This document shows, one piece after another, positions 1 to 9,189 of a stretch of DNA of 64,000 nucleotides. The notes beneath the pieces are model-generated. The model made no database searches and was not told where the DNA came from. It saw only the letters and a program-made list of their open reading frames with translations. Made by a program: the position numbers and the translations under genes. Numbering within the stretch: the first letter of the stretch is position 1; each line of letters opens with the position of its first letter. Source of the stretch: Paenarthrobacter nitroguajacolicus (GTDB taxonomy: Bacteria > Actinomycetota > Actinomycetes > Actinomycetales > Micrococcaceae); assembly GCF_029952445.1 (NCBI RefSeq), contig NZ_JAQPPK010000001.1, forward strand, positions 186,001-250,000, read 5' to 3'.

Positions 1-245
1 TCGGTATCCGACCCTTGGCGAATGGTGACCTTGACCCCGGTCTCCTTGGTGAAAGCATCCACCCATTCCTTGGTCAGGGTGTCGTGCTGGGCGTTGTAAA
101 CCGTGATTTCGCCGGACACTTCACCTGCAGAGGCGGAACCGGAGGCAGCGGGGGCATTGCCGGCGTTGGAGCCACAGGCCGTGAGGCCGAGTGCTGCCGT
201 GGCGGCGAGGGCGATCCCAGCCAGCGCTTTTTTGGGGATGTTCAT
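1..245 (-). CDS. Iron-type ABC transporter solute-binding lipoprotein, N-terminal part
   Basis: The gene runs off the left edge, so only about the first 81 residues are visible. The protein opens with a basic n-region (MNIPKKAL), a hydrophobic stretch and a lipobox ending GLTAC, so it should be a secreted lipoprotein with Cys24 as the lipidated residue. A Gly/Ala/Ser linker follows, then GEITVYNAQHDTLTKEW, which resembles the first strand of Fbp/FutA-type ferric-iron binding proteins. The ATG at 245 fits the signal peptide, although no good Shine-Dalgarno precedes it. A promoter with an iron-box-like palindrome at 328-355 supports iron uptake. The substrate is inferred; other class 1 binding proteins begin similarly. 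Confidence 0.75.
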   Translation of the reverse strand, partial: MNIPKKALAGIALAATAALGLTACGSNAGNAPAASGSASAGEVSGEITVYNAQHDTLTKEWVDAFTKETGVKVTIRQGSDT

Positions 246-327
246 TGGAGGGCTACTTTCTGCGAACAAATCTCTTGGGGGACCTTCGTCCGTGCAGGCC
301 TGAGTGTTGGGAAGGCTTGCTTCTGTA

Positions 328-355
328 AGAGTAGGTAAGGCTTGCCTATGCGCAA
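328..355 (-). promoter_or_regulatory. Promoter with DtxR/IdeR-like iron box
   Basis: Read on the minus strand, TTGCGC (355-350) and TACTCT (333-328) are spaced by 16 bp and make a plausible sigma-70-type promoter for the binding-protein gene starting at 245. The spacer is occupied by a palindrome-like element at 331-349 (plus strand GTAGGTAAGGCTTGCCTAT) that matches the actinobacterial DtxR/IdeR consensus TTAGGTTAGGCTAACCTAA at 14 of 19 positions by eye. A repressor bound there would cover both promoter hexamers, the usual arrangement for iron-repressed uptake genes. Confidence 0.6.
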
Positions 356-393
356 AGCTGGATGAGCCGAAAGTGACAAGGATCACGATAATT

Positions 394-408
394 ACGCAAA
401 TCTTGCGT
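394..408. promoter_or_regulatory. Inverted repeat ACGCAA-atc-TTGCGT, possible operator
   Basis: ACGCAA and TTGCGT are perfect 6-bp arms around a 3-bp spacer, with weaker outer arms ATTACG/CGTAAT. The element lies in the 280-bp gap between the binding-protein gene and nrdF, upstream of the iron-box promoter. It looks like a dimeric regulator site, but I cannot assign the protein. Confidence 0.35.
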
Positions 409-459
409 GACGTAATAGCCGGCGCCTTGACAGGCGACTGGACTTTAAAGGCAAAAGCC

Positions 460-490
460 CGGGATCAGCCGCACGCTGCGACTAATCCCG
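460..490 (-). terminator. Possible terminator downstream of nrdF
   Basis: CGGGAT at 460-465 and ATCCCG at 485-490 form a 6-bp stem, and CAGC/GCTG inside can extend it. On the minus strand it is followed by GGGCTTTTG, a short T run. It lies 34 bp past the nrdF stop. The stem is short and bulged, so the call is tentative. Confidence 0.35.
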
Positions 491-523
491 AGCTGGTGGC
501 AGTTGCCTCCGATAGGACGGCGA

Positions 524-1525
<1,002 letters not shown>

Positions 1526-1536
1526 TTAAGGTAAGC

Positions 1537-1568
1537 GTACGACGGCGGGTGGAGACCCGCCGTCGTAC
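1537..1568 (-). terminator. 14-bp perfect hairpin between nrdE and nrdF
   Basis: GTACGACGGCGGGT (1537-1550) and its exact complement at 1555-1568 flank a GGAG loop, a very stable stem. It starts 23 bp past the nrdE stop and ends 38 bp before nrdF. No T run follows on the minus strand, so it may be a partial terminator, an RNA-stability element or a processing site setting the NrdE:NrdF ratio rather than a full intrinsic terminator. Confidence 0.6.
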
Positions 1569-1591
1569 TCTTTAGTTATGTGCGTGGTTGG

Positions 1592-3775
1592 CTACAGCAT
1601 GCAGCTGACGCAGCCTTCCACCTCAGTCCCTTCCAGCGCGAGCTGGCGGAGACGGATGTAGTAGAGGGTCTTGATGCCCTTGCGCCATGCGTAGATCTGC
1701 GCCTTGTTGATGTCGCGCGTGGTGGCGGTGTCCTTGAAGAACAGCGTCAGGGACAGGCCCTGGTCCACGTGCTGCGTGGCAGCGGCGTAGGTGTCGATGA
1801 TCTTCTCGTAGCCGATCTCGTAGGCATCCTGGTAGTACTCCAGGTTGTCATTGGTCAGGTACGGAGCCGGGTAGTAGACGCGGCCGATCTTGCCTTCCTT
1901 GCGGATTTCGATCTTGGCGGCCACCGGGTGGATCGAGGACGTGGAGTTGTTGATGTAGCTGATGGAACCGGTAGGCGGCACGGCCTGGAGGTTCTGGTTG
2001 TAAATGCCGTGCTCCATGACCGAAGCCTTCAGCTCGCGCCAGTCATCCTGGGTGGGGATGTGGTGGCCGGCAAAAAGTTCCTGGACGCGCTCCGTTGCCG
2101 GAACCCATTCCTGCTCGGTGTACTTGTCGAAGAATTCACCGGAGGCGTAGGTGGACTTCTCGAAGCCGCCGAACTTCTGGCCGGTCTCGATGGCCAGGCG
2201 GTTGGAAGCGCGCAAGGCGTGGAACAGCACCGTGTAGAAGTAGATGTTGGTAAAGTCCAGGCCCTCTTCGGAACCGTAGTGGACGTGCTCGCGGGCAAGG
2301 TAGCCATGAAGGTTCATCTGCCCGAGGCCAATTGCGTGGCTCTGGGCGTTGCCTTGGGCGATCGACGGCACGGAGTTGATGTAGGACATGTCGGACACAG
2401 CGCTCAGGGCGCGGATGGACGTCTCGATGGAGAGCCCGAAGTCCGGCGAATCCATGGTCTTGGCAATGTTCATCGAACCGAGGTTGCAGGAAATGTCCTT
2501 GCCCACGGTCTCGTAGCTGAGGTCCTCGGCGTAGATGGAAGGCGAGGATACCTGCAGGATCTCCGAGCACAGGTTGCTCATGGTGATCTTGCCGTCGATC
2601 GGGTTGGCGCGGTTCACGGTGTCCTCGAACATGATGTACGGGTAGCCGGACTCGAACTGGATCTCCGCGAGGGTCTGGAAGAACTCGCGGGCGCTGATCT
2701 TGGTCTTCTTGATCCGGGAATCGTCAACCATCTCGTAGTACTTCTCGGTCACCGAAATATCGGAGAACGGAACACCGTAGACCTTCTCCACGTCATACGG
2801 GGAGAAGAGGTACATGTCCTCGTTCTTCTTGGCGAGCTCGAACGTGATGTCCGGAACCACGACGCCCAGGGACAGGGTCTTGATGCGGATCTTCTCATCA
2901 GCGTTCTCGCGCTTGGTGTCCAGGAAGCGGTGGATGTCGGGGTGGTGTGCGTGCAGGTACACAGCACCTGCACCCTGGCGGGCACCAAGCTGGTTGGCGT
3001 AGGAGAAGCTGTCTTCGAGGAGCTTCATCACGGGGATGACGCCGGAGGACTGGTTTTCGATCTGCTTGATCGGGGCACCGTGCTCACGGATGTTGGTGAG
3101 CGAGAGGGCTACGCCACCGCCACGCTTGGACAACTGGAGGGCGGAGTTGATGGCGCGGGCAATCGACTCCATGTTGTCTTCGATGCGCAGGAGGAAGCAG
3201 GAGACGAGCTCGCCACGCTGCGCCTTGCCGGCATTCAGGAACGTGGGAGTGGCCGGCTGGAAGCGGCCGTCGATGATCTCGTCAACGAGGCGGTTGGCCA
3301 GATCTTCGTTTCCACGGGCAAGGTGAAGGGCAACCATGCAGACACGGTCCTCGTACCGCTCCAGGAAGCGCTTGCCGTCAAAAGTCTTCAGCGTGTAGGA
3401 CGTGTAGAACTTGAAGGCACCGAGGAAGGTCTCGAAGCGGAACTTCTTCTTGTACGCGCGGTTGAAGAGCTCGCGGATGAAGTTCATCGTGTACTGGTCA
3501 AGGGTCTCGCGCTCGTAGTACTGGTTCTTGACCAGGTAGTCGAGCTTCTCTTCGAGATCGTGGAAGAACACAGTGTTGTTGTTCACGTGCTGCAGGAAGT
3601 ACTGGTGCGCAGCTTCGCGATCGGCTTCGAACTGGATCTCGCCGTTCGGGCCATACAGGTTAAGCATGGCGTTGAGCTCGTGATAGCCCAGGCCCTTATA
3701 AGCCTCAGGCAGCGGCTTCTTGGCCGTGTCCACAGCGCCCCCGGTTACTTCTGTTTCTGCGACAGTTGTGTCCAA
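1592..3775 (-). CDS. nrdE: Class Ib ribonucleotide reductase alpha subunit NrdE
   Basis: This roughly 715-727 residue catalytic subunit reduces ribonucleoside diphosphates. Visible motifs are GELVSCFLL (one of the active-site redox cysteines), [17 protein letters not shown] in the barrel, NLCSEI with the thiyl-radical cysteine, and a C-terminal CVSCML tail that exchanges disulfides with NrdH. The short N-terminus without an ATP cone is typical of class Ib. The start is uncertain: the coordinate given is a TTG at 3775 overlapping the end of nrdI by 31 bp, and an in-frame GTG at 3733 just after the nrdI stop is an alternative. Conserved sequence begins by about residue 20 ([17 protein letters not shown]), so either start keeps the domain whole. 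It is translationally coupled to nrdI. Confidence 0.96.
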   Translation of the reverse strand: MDTTVAETEVTGGAVDTAKKPLPEAYKGLGYHELNAMLNLYGPNGEIQFEADREAAHQYFLQHVNNNTVFFHDLEEKLDYLVKNQYYERETLDQYTMNFIRELFNRAYKKKFRFETFLGAFKFYTSYTLKTFDGKRFLERYEDRVCMVALHLARGNEDLANRLVDEIIDGRFQPATPTFLNAGKAQRGELVSCFLLRIEDNMESIARAINSALQLSKRGGGVALSLTNIREHGAPIKQIENQSSGVIPVMKLLEDSFSYANQLGARQGAGAVYLHAHHPDIHRFLDTKRENADEKIRIKTLSLGVVVPDITFELAKKNEDMYLFSPYDVEKVYGVPFSDISVTEKYYEMVDDSRIKKTKISAREFFQTLAEIQFESGYPYIMFEDTVNRANPIDGKITMSNLCSEILQVSSPSIYAEDLSYETVGKDISCNLGSMNIAKTMDSPDFGLSIETSIRALSAVSDMSYINSVPSIAQGNAQSHAIGLGQMNLHGYLAREHVHYGSEEGLDFTNIYFYTVLFHALRASNRLAIETGQKFGGFEKSTYASGEFFDKYTEQEWVPATERVQELFAGHHIPTQDDWRELKASVMEHGIYNQNLQAVPPTGSISYINNSTSSIHPVAAKIEIRKEGKIGRVYYPAPYLTNDNLEYYQDAYEIGYEKIIDTYAAATQHVDQGLSLTLFFKDTATTRDINKAQIYAWRKGIKTLYYIRLRQLALEGTEVEGCVSCML

Positions 3776-4215
3776 AACTTTTCCAGCCCTTCGTTGACCC
3801 GTTGGACGTCTTCCGGCGTCCCCATGAGTTCAAATTTGTAAAGATGCGGCACTCTGCACTTGACGGAGATGATGTCTCCCGCTGCGCAATAGTTGTCCGC
3901 GAAATTGGTGTTCCCTGCTCCGATAACACCGCGGATCAGTTCCCTGTTCCGGGGATCGTTCAGAAACCTGATGACCTGCTTGGGAACCGACCCTTCACCG
4001 TTGGTGCCCCCATAAGTGGGAAGTACCAGGACAAAGGGTTCAAGTGCTTGAAGCGGAGCGTCCTGGGCATAGAGCGGGATGCGCGCTGCGTCCCTGCCCA
4101 GTTTCTGGACGAATCTTTTGGTGTTCTCGGATGTCGAGGAAAAGTAGATGAGGTGACTCCTGGTGGTGACAGCTTCCGTCACATCACGTACGGTTGCCGC
4201 TGCCAGCGGTGCCAT
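3745..4215 (-). CDS. nrdI: NrdI flavodoxin-like protein
   Basis: NrdI is a flavodoxin-like protein that supplies the oxidant for assembling the Mn(III)2-tyrosyl cofactor of NrdF. The protein shows the phosphate-binding loop [12 protein letters not shown], a [21 protein letters not shown] segment and [14 protein letters not shown], all characteristic of NrdI. I chose the ATG at 4215 (156 residues) because GAGGTGA lies about 6-8 bp upstream; a GTG at 4224 would put the start inside that ribosome-binding site. It sits between nrdH (64 bp upstream) and nrdE (overlapping), the standard nrdHIEF order. Confidence 0.95.
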   Translation of the reverse strand: MAPLAAATVRDVTEAVTTRSHLIYFSSTSENTKRFVQKLGRDAARIPLYAQDAPLQALEPFVLVLPTYGGTNGEGSVPKQVIRFLNDPRNRELIRGVIGAGNTNFADNYCAAGDIISVKCRVPHLYKFELMGTPEDVQRVNEGLEKFWTQLSQKQK

Positions 4216-4278
4216 GGGAGTCACCTCAACTACATAGGAATTCTTGGTGTGCTGTGGTGGCGAAGTTTGAATGGAAAC

Positions 4279-4521
4279 TTAGGCCACGGAAGAAGCGGCC
4301 TGGGCCAGTTCCTCGATCTTGTCCGGGCGGAATCCAGACCAGTGGTCCTGCTCGGTCACGACAACCGGAGCCTGCATGTAACCCAGTGCCTTGAGGCGCT
4401 CGAGGGCCTCGGCGTCCTGGGAAATGTCGACACTCTGGTAGGCGATGCCCTTCTTATCGAGTGCCCGGTAGGTTGCGTTGCACTGAACACAGGCCGGCTT
4501 CGTGTAAACCGTTACGGTCAT
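4279..4521 (-). CDS. nrdH: NrdH glutaredoxin-like electron donor
   Basis: An 80-residue thioredoxin-fold protein that reduces the NrdE C-terminal disulfide and is itself reduced by thioredoxin reductase. The redox motif is CVQC near residues 11-14, after MTVTVYTKPA. WSGFRPDKI near residues 61-69 is the conserved NrdH segment that distinguishes it from glutathione-binding glutaredoxins. The ATG at 4521 is preceded by GGGGACAGGGATC. It is the first gene of the operon, so the promoter region at 4522-4917, with an NrdR-like box, should drive nrdHIEF. Confidence 0.96.
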   Translation of the reverse strand: MTVTVYTKPACVQCNATYRALDKKGIAYQSVDISQDAEALERLKALGYMQAPVVVTEQDHWSGFRPDKIEELAQAASSVA

Positions 4522-4917
4522 GATCCCTGTCCCCTAAGTTGAAGTCTGGTTCTCTTCGTATCTGGCGGGCTCAACCGGAACTAACTACTGAATCCGATAC
4601 CGGCCCGCGGGCTGCCGTGACAGCCAACACGCTCTTATTTAGTCTTGTGCTGGTTTCCCGCTCAATCCGTAAATCGATACTACATGTAGTGCAAGCGCCT
4701 CGCCGGGACCCCAAGATGATGTATTACAAGTATGTCATTCAATCCACCGCTCGTCCACAGGGCAGGGGCTTCAAAATGTCCGCGATTCCGCCAAAATGAG
4801 ATATGTCATCCACACCCTGTGGACTACTTAGCCACATTTAATCTTCAGCGTGTCGCCCCCGTACGGCGTGTCGTGACACTTTGAAAATGTGGCGTGGCGA
4901 ACAGCTAAAATCTGCTG
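4522..4917. other. Divergent control region between nrdH and a lysR gene
   Basis: This 396-bp gene-free stretch must hold promoters for nrdHIEF (leftward) and the LysR gene (rightward). Besides the NrdR-like box it contains TCCACA-ccc-TGTGGA, a perfect 6-bp inverted repeat at 4809-4823. Three sites lie one mismatch from DnaA boxes: TCGTCCACA at 4751-4759, TCATCCACA at 4806-4814, and TAGTCCACA on the minus strand at 4826-4818. No coding region in it looks real. Confidence 0.5.
4677..4692. promoter_or_regulatory. NrdR-like box upstream of nrdH
   Basis: The 16-mer ATACTACATGTAGTGC matches the NrdR consensus acaCwAtATaTwGtgt at about 12 of 16 positions and contains the palindrome CTACATGTAG. It lies about 155 bp upstream of nrdH. 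NrdR is the ATP/dATP-sensing repressor of ribonucleotide reductase operons and usually binds two boxes in helical phase. A much weaker near-palindrome, TACAAGTA, is centred about 44 bp further upstream at 4725-4732 and could be the second box. Confidence 0.65.
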
Positions 4918-5883
4918 ATGGTCAACCTTCTCCACCTCCGGACGCTGATGGAGGTAACCCGGCTGGGTTCCTTTGCCGCCGCCGCCGCCCAACTGGGCTA
5001 CACAGCCTCGGCAGTCTCCCAACAGATGGCTGCGCTGGAACGCGACACCGGCGTCGAGCTTTTCCAGCGTTCGGCGCGGAGCGTGGTGCCGACCGAAGCC
5101 GCCGTGACCATGACCCGGCACGCATCGAAAGTACTGACGGACGTCGAAGCCCTCATGGCCGCAGCCTCCAGGACCAGCGACTCCCCCGCCCAGGAACTGC
5201 GCCTGGGCATCTTCCCCAGCTTGGCAACGTACGTGCTGCCGGACATTCTGCGCAATGAACGGTGGAACGGACTGGGCATAGAGTTGAAGGTTTCCGTAGC
5301 CGAACCCGCCCAAACCATCCAAGGACTACGCAGCGGCGGTGAACTGGACGTAGCACTGGTCTATCAGGTGGGGCAGTCGGGTCTGGCGTGGCCCCATTCG
5401 CTGGAGCGGCAGTGGATCGGCGACGACGACTTCCGCGTGGTCCTCCCGGCTTCCTGGAAAATCCGCGAGGACGCCGAGATCGAGGCCGCGCATCTGTCCG
5501 ACATGCCGTGGATCGTCCACCACCCCGGCACCAGTGATGCCTTAGTGATCGAGCGCCTGTTCGCCAGCTGCAACCTCCACCCCAGGGTGGTGGCCTACAG
5601 CGACGACTTCCACGCGAGCCTGGAGATGACGGCCGCCGGTCTTGGCGCCTCGCTTGTACCGGAACTTGCGCTGCGGAACCGGCCACCCGGCGTCGTGGTC
5701 CTCGACGTGCCGGACATCCGGCTGGCAAGGAACGTCTTCGCCTTGCTGATCAATGAGAAGCGGACTGCCCAGGTTCAACTTTTCACCCAACTGCTGGCAG
5801 ACACCCTCCGGGCCACGTCGGGCAAGAGCGGCCTCCACCCCCTCAAAACAGTTCCTGTCAAGGGCCCGCAGCGGCGCAGGTGA
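4918..5883 (+). CDS. LysR-family transcriptional regulator
   Basis: A 321-residue LysR-type regulator. The winged helix-turn-helix occupies about residues 3-60 (VNLLHLRTLMEVTRLGSF through VSQQMAALERDTGVELFQR), and the remainder is a periplasmic-binding-like effector domain starting with LRLGIFPSLATYVLP near residue 92. Family members normally bind a small metabolite and regulate a neighbouring gene, often divergent. The divergent neighbour here is nrdH, which would be an unusual target; autoregulation or a distant target is as likely. The ATG at 4918 begins exactly at the conserved helix-turn-helix start. The effector cannot be predicted. Confidence 0.93.
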   Translation: MVNLLHLRTLMEVTRLGSFAAAAAQLGYTASAVSQQMAALERDTGVELFQRSARSVVPTEAAVTMTRHASKVLTDVEALMAAASRTSDSPAQELRLGIFPSLATYVLPDILRNERWNGLGIELKVSVAEPAQTIQGLRSGGELDVALVYQVGQSGLAWPHSLERQWIGDDDFRVVLPASWKIREDAEIEAAHLSDMPWIVHHPGTSDALVIERLFASCNLHPRVVAYSDDFHASLEMTAAGLGASLVPELALRNRPPGVVVLDVPDIRLARNVFALLINEKRTAQVQLFTQLLADTLRATSGKSGLHPLKTVPVKGPQRRR

Positions 5884-5933
5884 AATATCCCCAAGTGCTG
5901 GAACCCGCTGGATGTAGGGGTTAGATTGATCAC

Positions 5934-6437
5934 ATGGGCAAGGTAGCGAGCAAACATTTTGGGGACATCGAGCTCAACCACGGGCGTGAACATTGCTTCG
6001 TCGCCAGACACGAGCTCGGCGGCAACCAACTTGAGCTGGACCTGAATGTCGCCGCGCACGACCACTTTGACGAGGCGGCCATGCGCAAGGTGGACTACCG
6101 CTTGCGTTTTCTCCCTGAGCTGGTGGACCAGGTCAGGGAAATGATCGCCGATGAACTTGGCCAGGATGGCACCAATCCCCAACAATTCCTGCACTTCCAC
6201 AGTTCGCAGCTCAAGGAAGAACAGCTCGAGTCCGTCTTTGGTGTCAGGGACAAGGACCAACTCACCAACGATGTCTTCCTCAAAGCCCTCAAACTCGGCC
6301 ATGTGGCCATCTATCCCGGCCAGCCGGAACGCTACTTCGTCCTCGACTTCACCCTGGGCTCGCACTTCACCGACGAATTGCTGGTTGCCGCCGCGGATGA
6401 GGATGGCGTGGTGGATGACGAAATCCTGTGGGAGTAG
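5934..6437 (+). CDS. DUF2004-type conserved protein
   Basis: A soluble, acidic 167-residue protein with no signal peptide or membrane segment. It starts MGKVASKHFGDIEL and contains LELDLNVAAHDHFDEAAM and a C-terminal YFVLDFTLGSHFTDELL strand-rich block. I recognise the pattern as DUF2004, whose function is unknown; this is recalled, not searched. It follows the LysR gene by 50 bp on the same strand, so co-transcription is possible, and it converges on the TPR-like gene ending at 6468. Confidence 0.75.
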   Translation: MGKVASKHFGDIELNHGREHCFVARHELGGNQLELDLNVAAHDHFDEAAMRKVDYRLRFLPELVDQVREMIADELGQDGTNPQQFLHFHSSQLKEEQLESVFGVRDKDQLTNDVFLKALKLGHVAIYPGQPERYFVLDFTLGSHFTDELLVAAADEDGVVDDEILWE

Positions 6438-6467
6438 CACAACAGTTTTAAGCCCGACGGCGGCCGG

Positions 6468-7163
6468 TCACCACGGCTTGTCAACGCCGGCACTATCGTC
6501 TGGCCCTCGCAGGTATTTGTCGCGTTCCTGGCCTTCACCGCGCTCCAGCTGCGCTTTCCGGGCGCTCTCTTCGAGCTGTTGGAGTTGATCCTCCTGCGGG
6601 CTGGTGGATGATTGCCCGGCGTCGTCCGGTTTCTCTCCACCCTGGGCCCGTTTTCCGTTGAGCCGGTCCTTGGCCGCATCAAGGGTGGTCCCCTCCCCTG
6701 CTGCGTTTGCGGGTCCGGGTTGGTGGCACTGAACGGGCGCTGCCTGGATGACGTCAAGGGCTTCCCGAACCAACCGGTCCTTGGTGTGCGGCTCCTTTTC
6801 GGAATCCGCCAGTTTCTCCACGCTGAGGGCCAGGTTCACGCGGATCCTGCACTCGTCAACGCCGCTTCCAATCCTCAGGGCGGCCTCGAAATCCGCGCGG
6901 GCTGCGGCAAAATCACCAGCCAAGGCCTCAGCGTCACCGGATGCAAACGGGGCTTTGTGGGGTTCGAGGACGTTGACTGCCCCGAGCCACGTCGCGGCCT
7001 GCGCCACTCCCTCGTGGTTTCCGGCCGTGAAGGAGCTCTCAGCGGTTCCTCCCAACGGGCCCACGCTCAGGAGTTTCGCCGTGGCGGCGAGCGCCAGGAG
7101 GGCAGCAGGCGCTGACCAGAGCGCCAGGCGACGGCGTCGTCGTCGTGGAAATGTGGTGGTCAT
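6468..7163 (-). CDS. Membrane-anchored TPR-like protein, last gene of the MoxR/VWA operon
   Basis: A 231-residue protein with a very basic start (MTTTFPRRRRRR), one membrane helix at about residues 13-35, and an exported helical region resembling one or two TPR units (AEALAGDFAAARADFEAALRIG; then VNLALSVEKLADSEKE). The C-terminal third is charged and low-complexity (Lys, Glu, Gln), ending in DKPW. The ATG at 7163 overlaps the stop of the preceding VWA gene as ATGA, so it should be translationally coupled. BatE-like TPR proteins occupy the same place in Bacteroidetes bat operons, which suggests an adaptor role here. The family is not recognised with certainty. Confidence 0.75.
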   Translation of the reverse strand: MTTTFPRRRRRRLALWSAPAALLALAATAKLLSVGPLGGTAESSFTAGNHEGVAQAATWLGAVNVLEPHKAPFASGDAEALAGDFAAARADFEAALRIGSGVDECRIRVNLALSVEKLADSEKEPHTKDRLVREALDVIQAAPVQCHQPGPANAAGEGTTLDAAKDRLNGKRAQGGEKPDDAGQSSTSPQEDQLQQLEESARKAQLERGEGQERDKYLRGPDDSAGVDKPW

Positions 7164-8197
7164 CCCCGGTGTCCCTTCGGCTGTGTACGGGCGGTGGCCT
7201 GCAGTGCCCTGAGCTGCCTGAGCGGTTCGGGGATGGCAAGGAGGAAAGCCGCCATGGCCAGCAGCCAGTAGAGCTCGATCCTGCCGGGTACATCCGCCGC
7301 GCTTGCGGACACAGAGCCCGGTTGGGCTTTGGTGAGCATCCCGGAGGCGGGTTCGCTGCCGGTCCGGTGGGAGTAGGGGACGTTGAGTTGGCTGGCGATG
7401 CTGCGGAGCTGTGCTTCATCGATGGTCGAGATGGCGTCCTGGCCACCTCCTGAGCGATCCTGCACATAACCGTTGGCGTTCCGGGATGGGTCCTTCATCC
7501 GCCCGCCGGCTTCTGTCCCGTAACCGAGGACGGCTCCCCCGGCCACATTGGCGCCATCCATCGGTGCCGGCGCCTCCGCACTGGTGTTCTCGCCGTCGCC
7601 GGCATAGAAAACCAGCGCCGGCCTGCCCGGGTGTTGTTCGCGGGCAGCGGCCAGCCTTTCCTTCAGGAGTTGCCCTGCTCCCGTGACGCCGCTGCCCTTG
7701 GCGTAGCGGGGATTCTGGGGCTGCAGGGTGGCAATGCTGGCTTGCAGCGCGTTGGCGTCCTGGGACAGCGGCATCCGAACTGTTGCTTTGTCATCAAAGG
7801 TGATCAGCGAAAACTTGGCTCCCGCAAGCTCCTTCGCAACCTCCATGACGTCCTGCTGGACTCCCGCCATGCGGGTACCGGTCCCGTTGTAGTCTTCGGC
7901 TGCCATGCTGGTGCTTGTATCCACAACGAAGAAGATGTCGAGGTCCGCGGTGGTGGCGCTGGCCTGTCCCCCGGCCCAGCCGGGCCGCAAAGCGGCGACC
8001 AGCAGGAGCACGACGACGACACAACGGATCACTGCGGCCCTCTGGTACCGCTGCGGCGGGCGTGCTCGTTCCTGACTGCCGCGGCCCTTGGTGAAGGCGA
8101 GGACAGTCCAGAGGGTGAACGCAATTGCACCGAGGCAGGCTACAGCGAGGAGGGGCCACGGCAGGATCGGTGCGAGGGTCAGGGCGGTAGTCGTCAT
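7160..8197 (-). CDS. Membrane VWA-domain protein (second of two)
   Basis: A 345-residue protein with two N-terminal membrane helices (about residues 8-35 and 52-75), a VWA domain from about residue 85, and a C-terminal helix near residues 305-325. The MIDAS metal site is intact at DTSTSM (DxSxS), with later Thr and Asp residues (YAGDGENTS) in place. Topology resembles BatA/BatB-like proteins, with the VWA domain outside the membrane. It overlaps both neighbours by 4 bp (ATGA), indicating coupled translation. In the family, MoxR ATPases and VWA proteins act together on a client protein or metal cofactor; the client here is unknown. Confidence 0.88.
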   Translation of the reverse strand: MTTTALTLAPILPWPLLAVACLGAIAFTLWTVLAFTKGRGSQERARPPQRYQRAAVIRCVVVVLLLVAALRPGWAGGQASATTADLDIFFVVDTSTSMAAEDYNGTGTRMAGVQQDVMEVAKELAGAKFSLITFDDKATVRMPLSQDANALQASIATLQPQNPRYAKGSGVTGAGQLLKERLAAAREQHPGRPALVFYAGDGENTSAEAPAPMDGANVAGGAVLGYGTEAGGRMKDPSRNANGYVQDRSGGGQDAISTIDEAQLRSIASQLNVPYSHRTGSEPASGMLTKAQPGSVSASAADVPGRIELYWLLAMAAFLLAIPEPLRQLRALQATARTQPKGHRG

Positions 8198-9189
8198 TGC
8201 TCCAGCCGCCGTCCCAGTACCAACATTCCCAGCCCGGCCAGCAGCGCTACACCCAGGGGCAAGGCCGGCGCGTCGGCGACGACTGCCTGCGGCGCCGACA
8301 GGTAGCTCGTGGCTTCGGTTTCCTGTACTTTCCGGACGATGCCCGGAACGGCCTGGGGGCTGTCCGGGCTGGAATACGTACCGCCCGTTCCCTCCGCGGC
8401 TGCCTTGAGTTGGGCGCCCGGCTGGTCGGCCTGATCCCCGTAGTCCATGTCGCTGGGATTCAGGACATGCACCTTGACGTTCTTGCTGCCGGCCAGTGCG
8501 CCGGCCTCGGGCAGGGTGAAGATGGGCGCTCCGGAAACAAAGTTATCGGTGGCCAGCACAATGGACCGCGAGCGCTGGGTGCCTGCCGAACCGGTGCCGC
8601 TGCCATCTGTGTCCGGGAAACTCTGGACGCAGGATGCCAGGCCGTCACCGATGAGTGATGAGCCCTCCCTGTTCCACGTGCCGTCGAAGAACGATCCCGC
8701 GCCGTCCCTTAAGGCCTTCTCGGCGTTGGTGAGTTGCTCCTGGACGTAGTCGTAGTCATCGGTGAGTGGAAAGAGCTGCACGCTGCTGCTGTCGAAGATG
8801 ACCATGCCGATCCTCTCGCCGTCGAACTCCTTGGCAAGGTCCTTGAACACAGCAACCAGGGCGGCGTCGGTGCTGGCCATGGACCCCGAGACATCCAAGC
8901 ACAGCACGATGTCCCGGTTGCGGATCTCCGGTTGTTCGGTGGACCGCAGGGTCGGACGGGCAGCGGTCACCGCGGTGGCAAGCAGGAAGACCGCTCCCAG
9001 GACTGCTGCGAGGACAAGCCGCCTCCGGTAGCGGCGAAGGGCATGTTGGTATTCGGGCAGGTCAGTGAGCCGGTCGCCGTGGGCTACGGCCCGGGTCTGC
9101 AGTGGACGCCGACGCCGGAGGTACAGCCACGCACTGGCCGCCACTATCGCCGCTGCCAGCGGGAGAACCCACCAGTAGGTCAGTTCCAT
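8194..9189 (-). CDS. Membrane VWA-domain protein (first of two)
   Basis: A 331-residue BatA-like protein: one helix at residues 5-25, a basic linker (RRRRP), a second helix near residues 58-78, a VWA domain beginning IVLCLDVSGSM with a perfect MIDAS DxSxS, and a C-terminal helix before GRRLEQ. I placed the start at the ATG at 9189 (MELTYWWVLPLAAA), which gives a clean N-terminal helix; the longer upstream frame is Arg/Pro-rich shadow sequence over the next gene. It overlaps the upstream gene by 10 bp and the downstream VWA gene by 4 bp. The two VWA proteins may form a heteromeric scaffold. Confidence 0.9.
   Translation of the reverse strand: MELTYWWVLPLAAAIVAASAWLYLRRRRPLQTRAVAHGDRLTDLPEYQHALRRYRRRLVLAAVLGAVFLLATAVTAARPTLRSTEQPEIRNRDIVLCLDVSGSMASTDAALVAVFKDLAKEFDGERIGMVIFDSSSVQLFPLTDDYDYVQEQLTNAEKALRDGAGSFFDGTWNREGSSLIGDGLASCVQSFPDTDGSGTGSAGTQRSRSIVLATDNFVSGAPIFTLPEAGALAGSKNVKVHVLNPSDMDYGDQADQPGAQLKAAAEGTGGTYSSPDSPQAVPGIVRKVQETEATSYLSAPQAVVADAPALPLGVALLAGLGMLVLGRRLEQ

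Noticed and set aside
1580..3841. Long plus-strand open frame across nrdE (753 codons)
   Set aside because: It is antisense to a certain gene and its Val/Leu/Gly-rich translation has no domain; high GC at third positions produces such frames.
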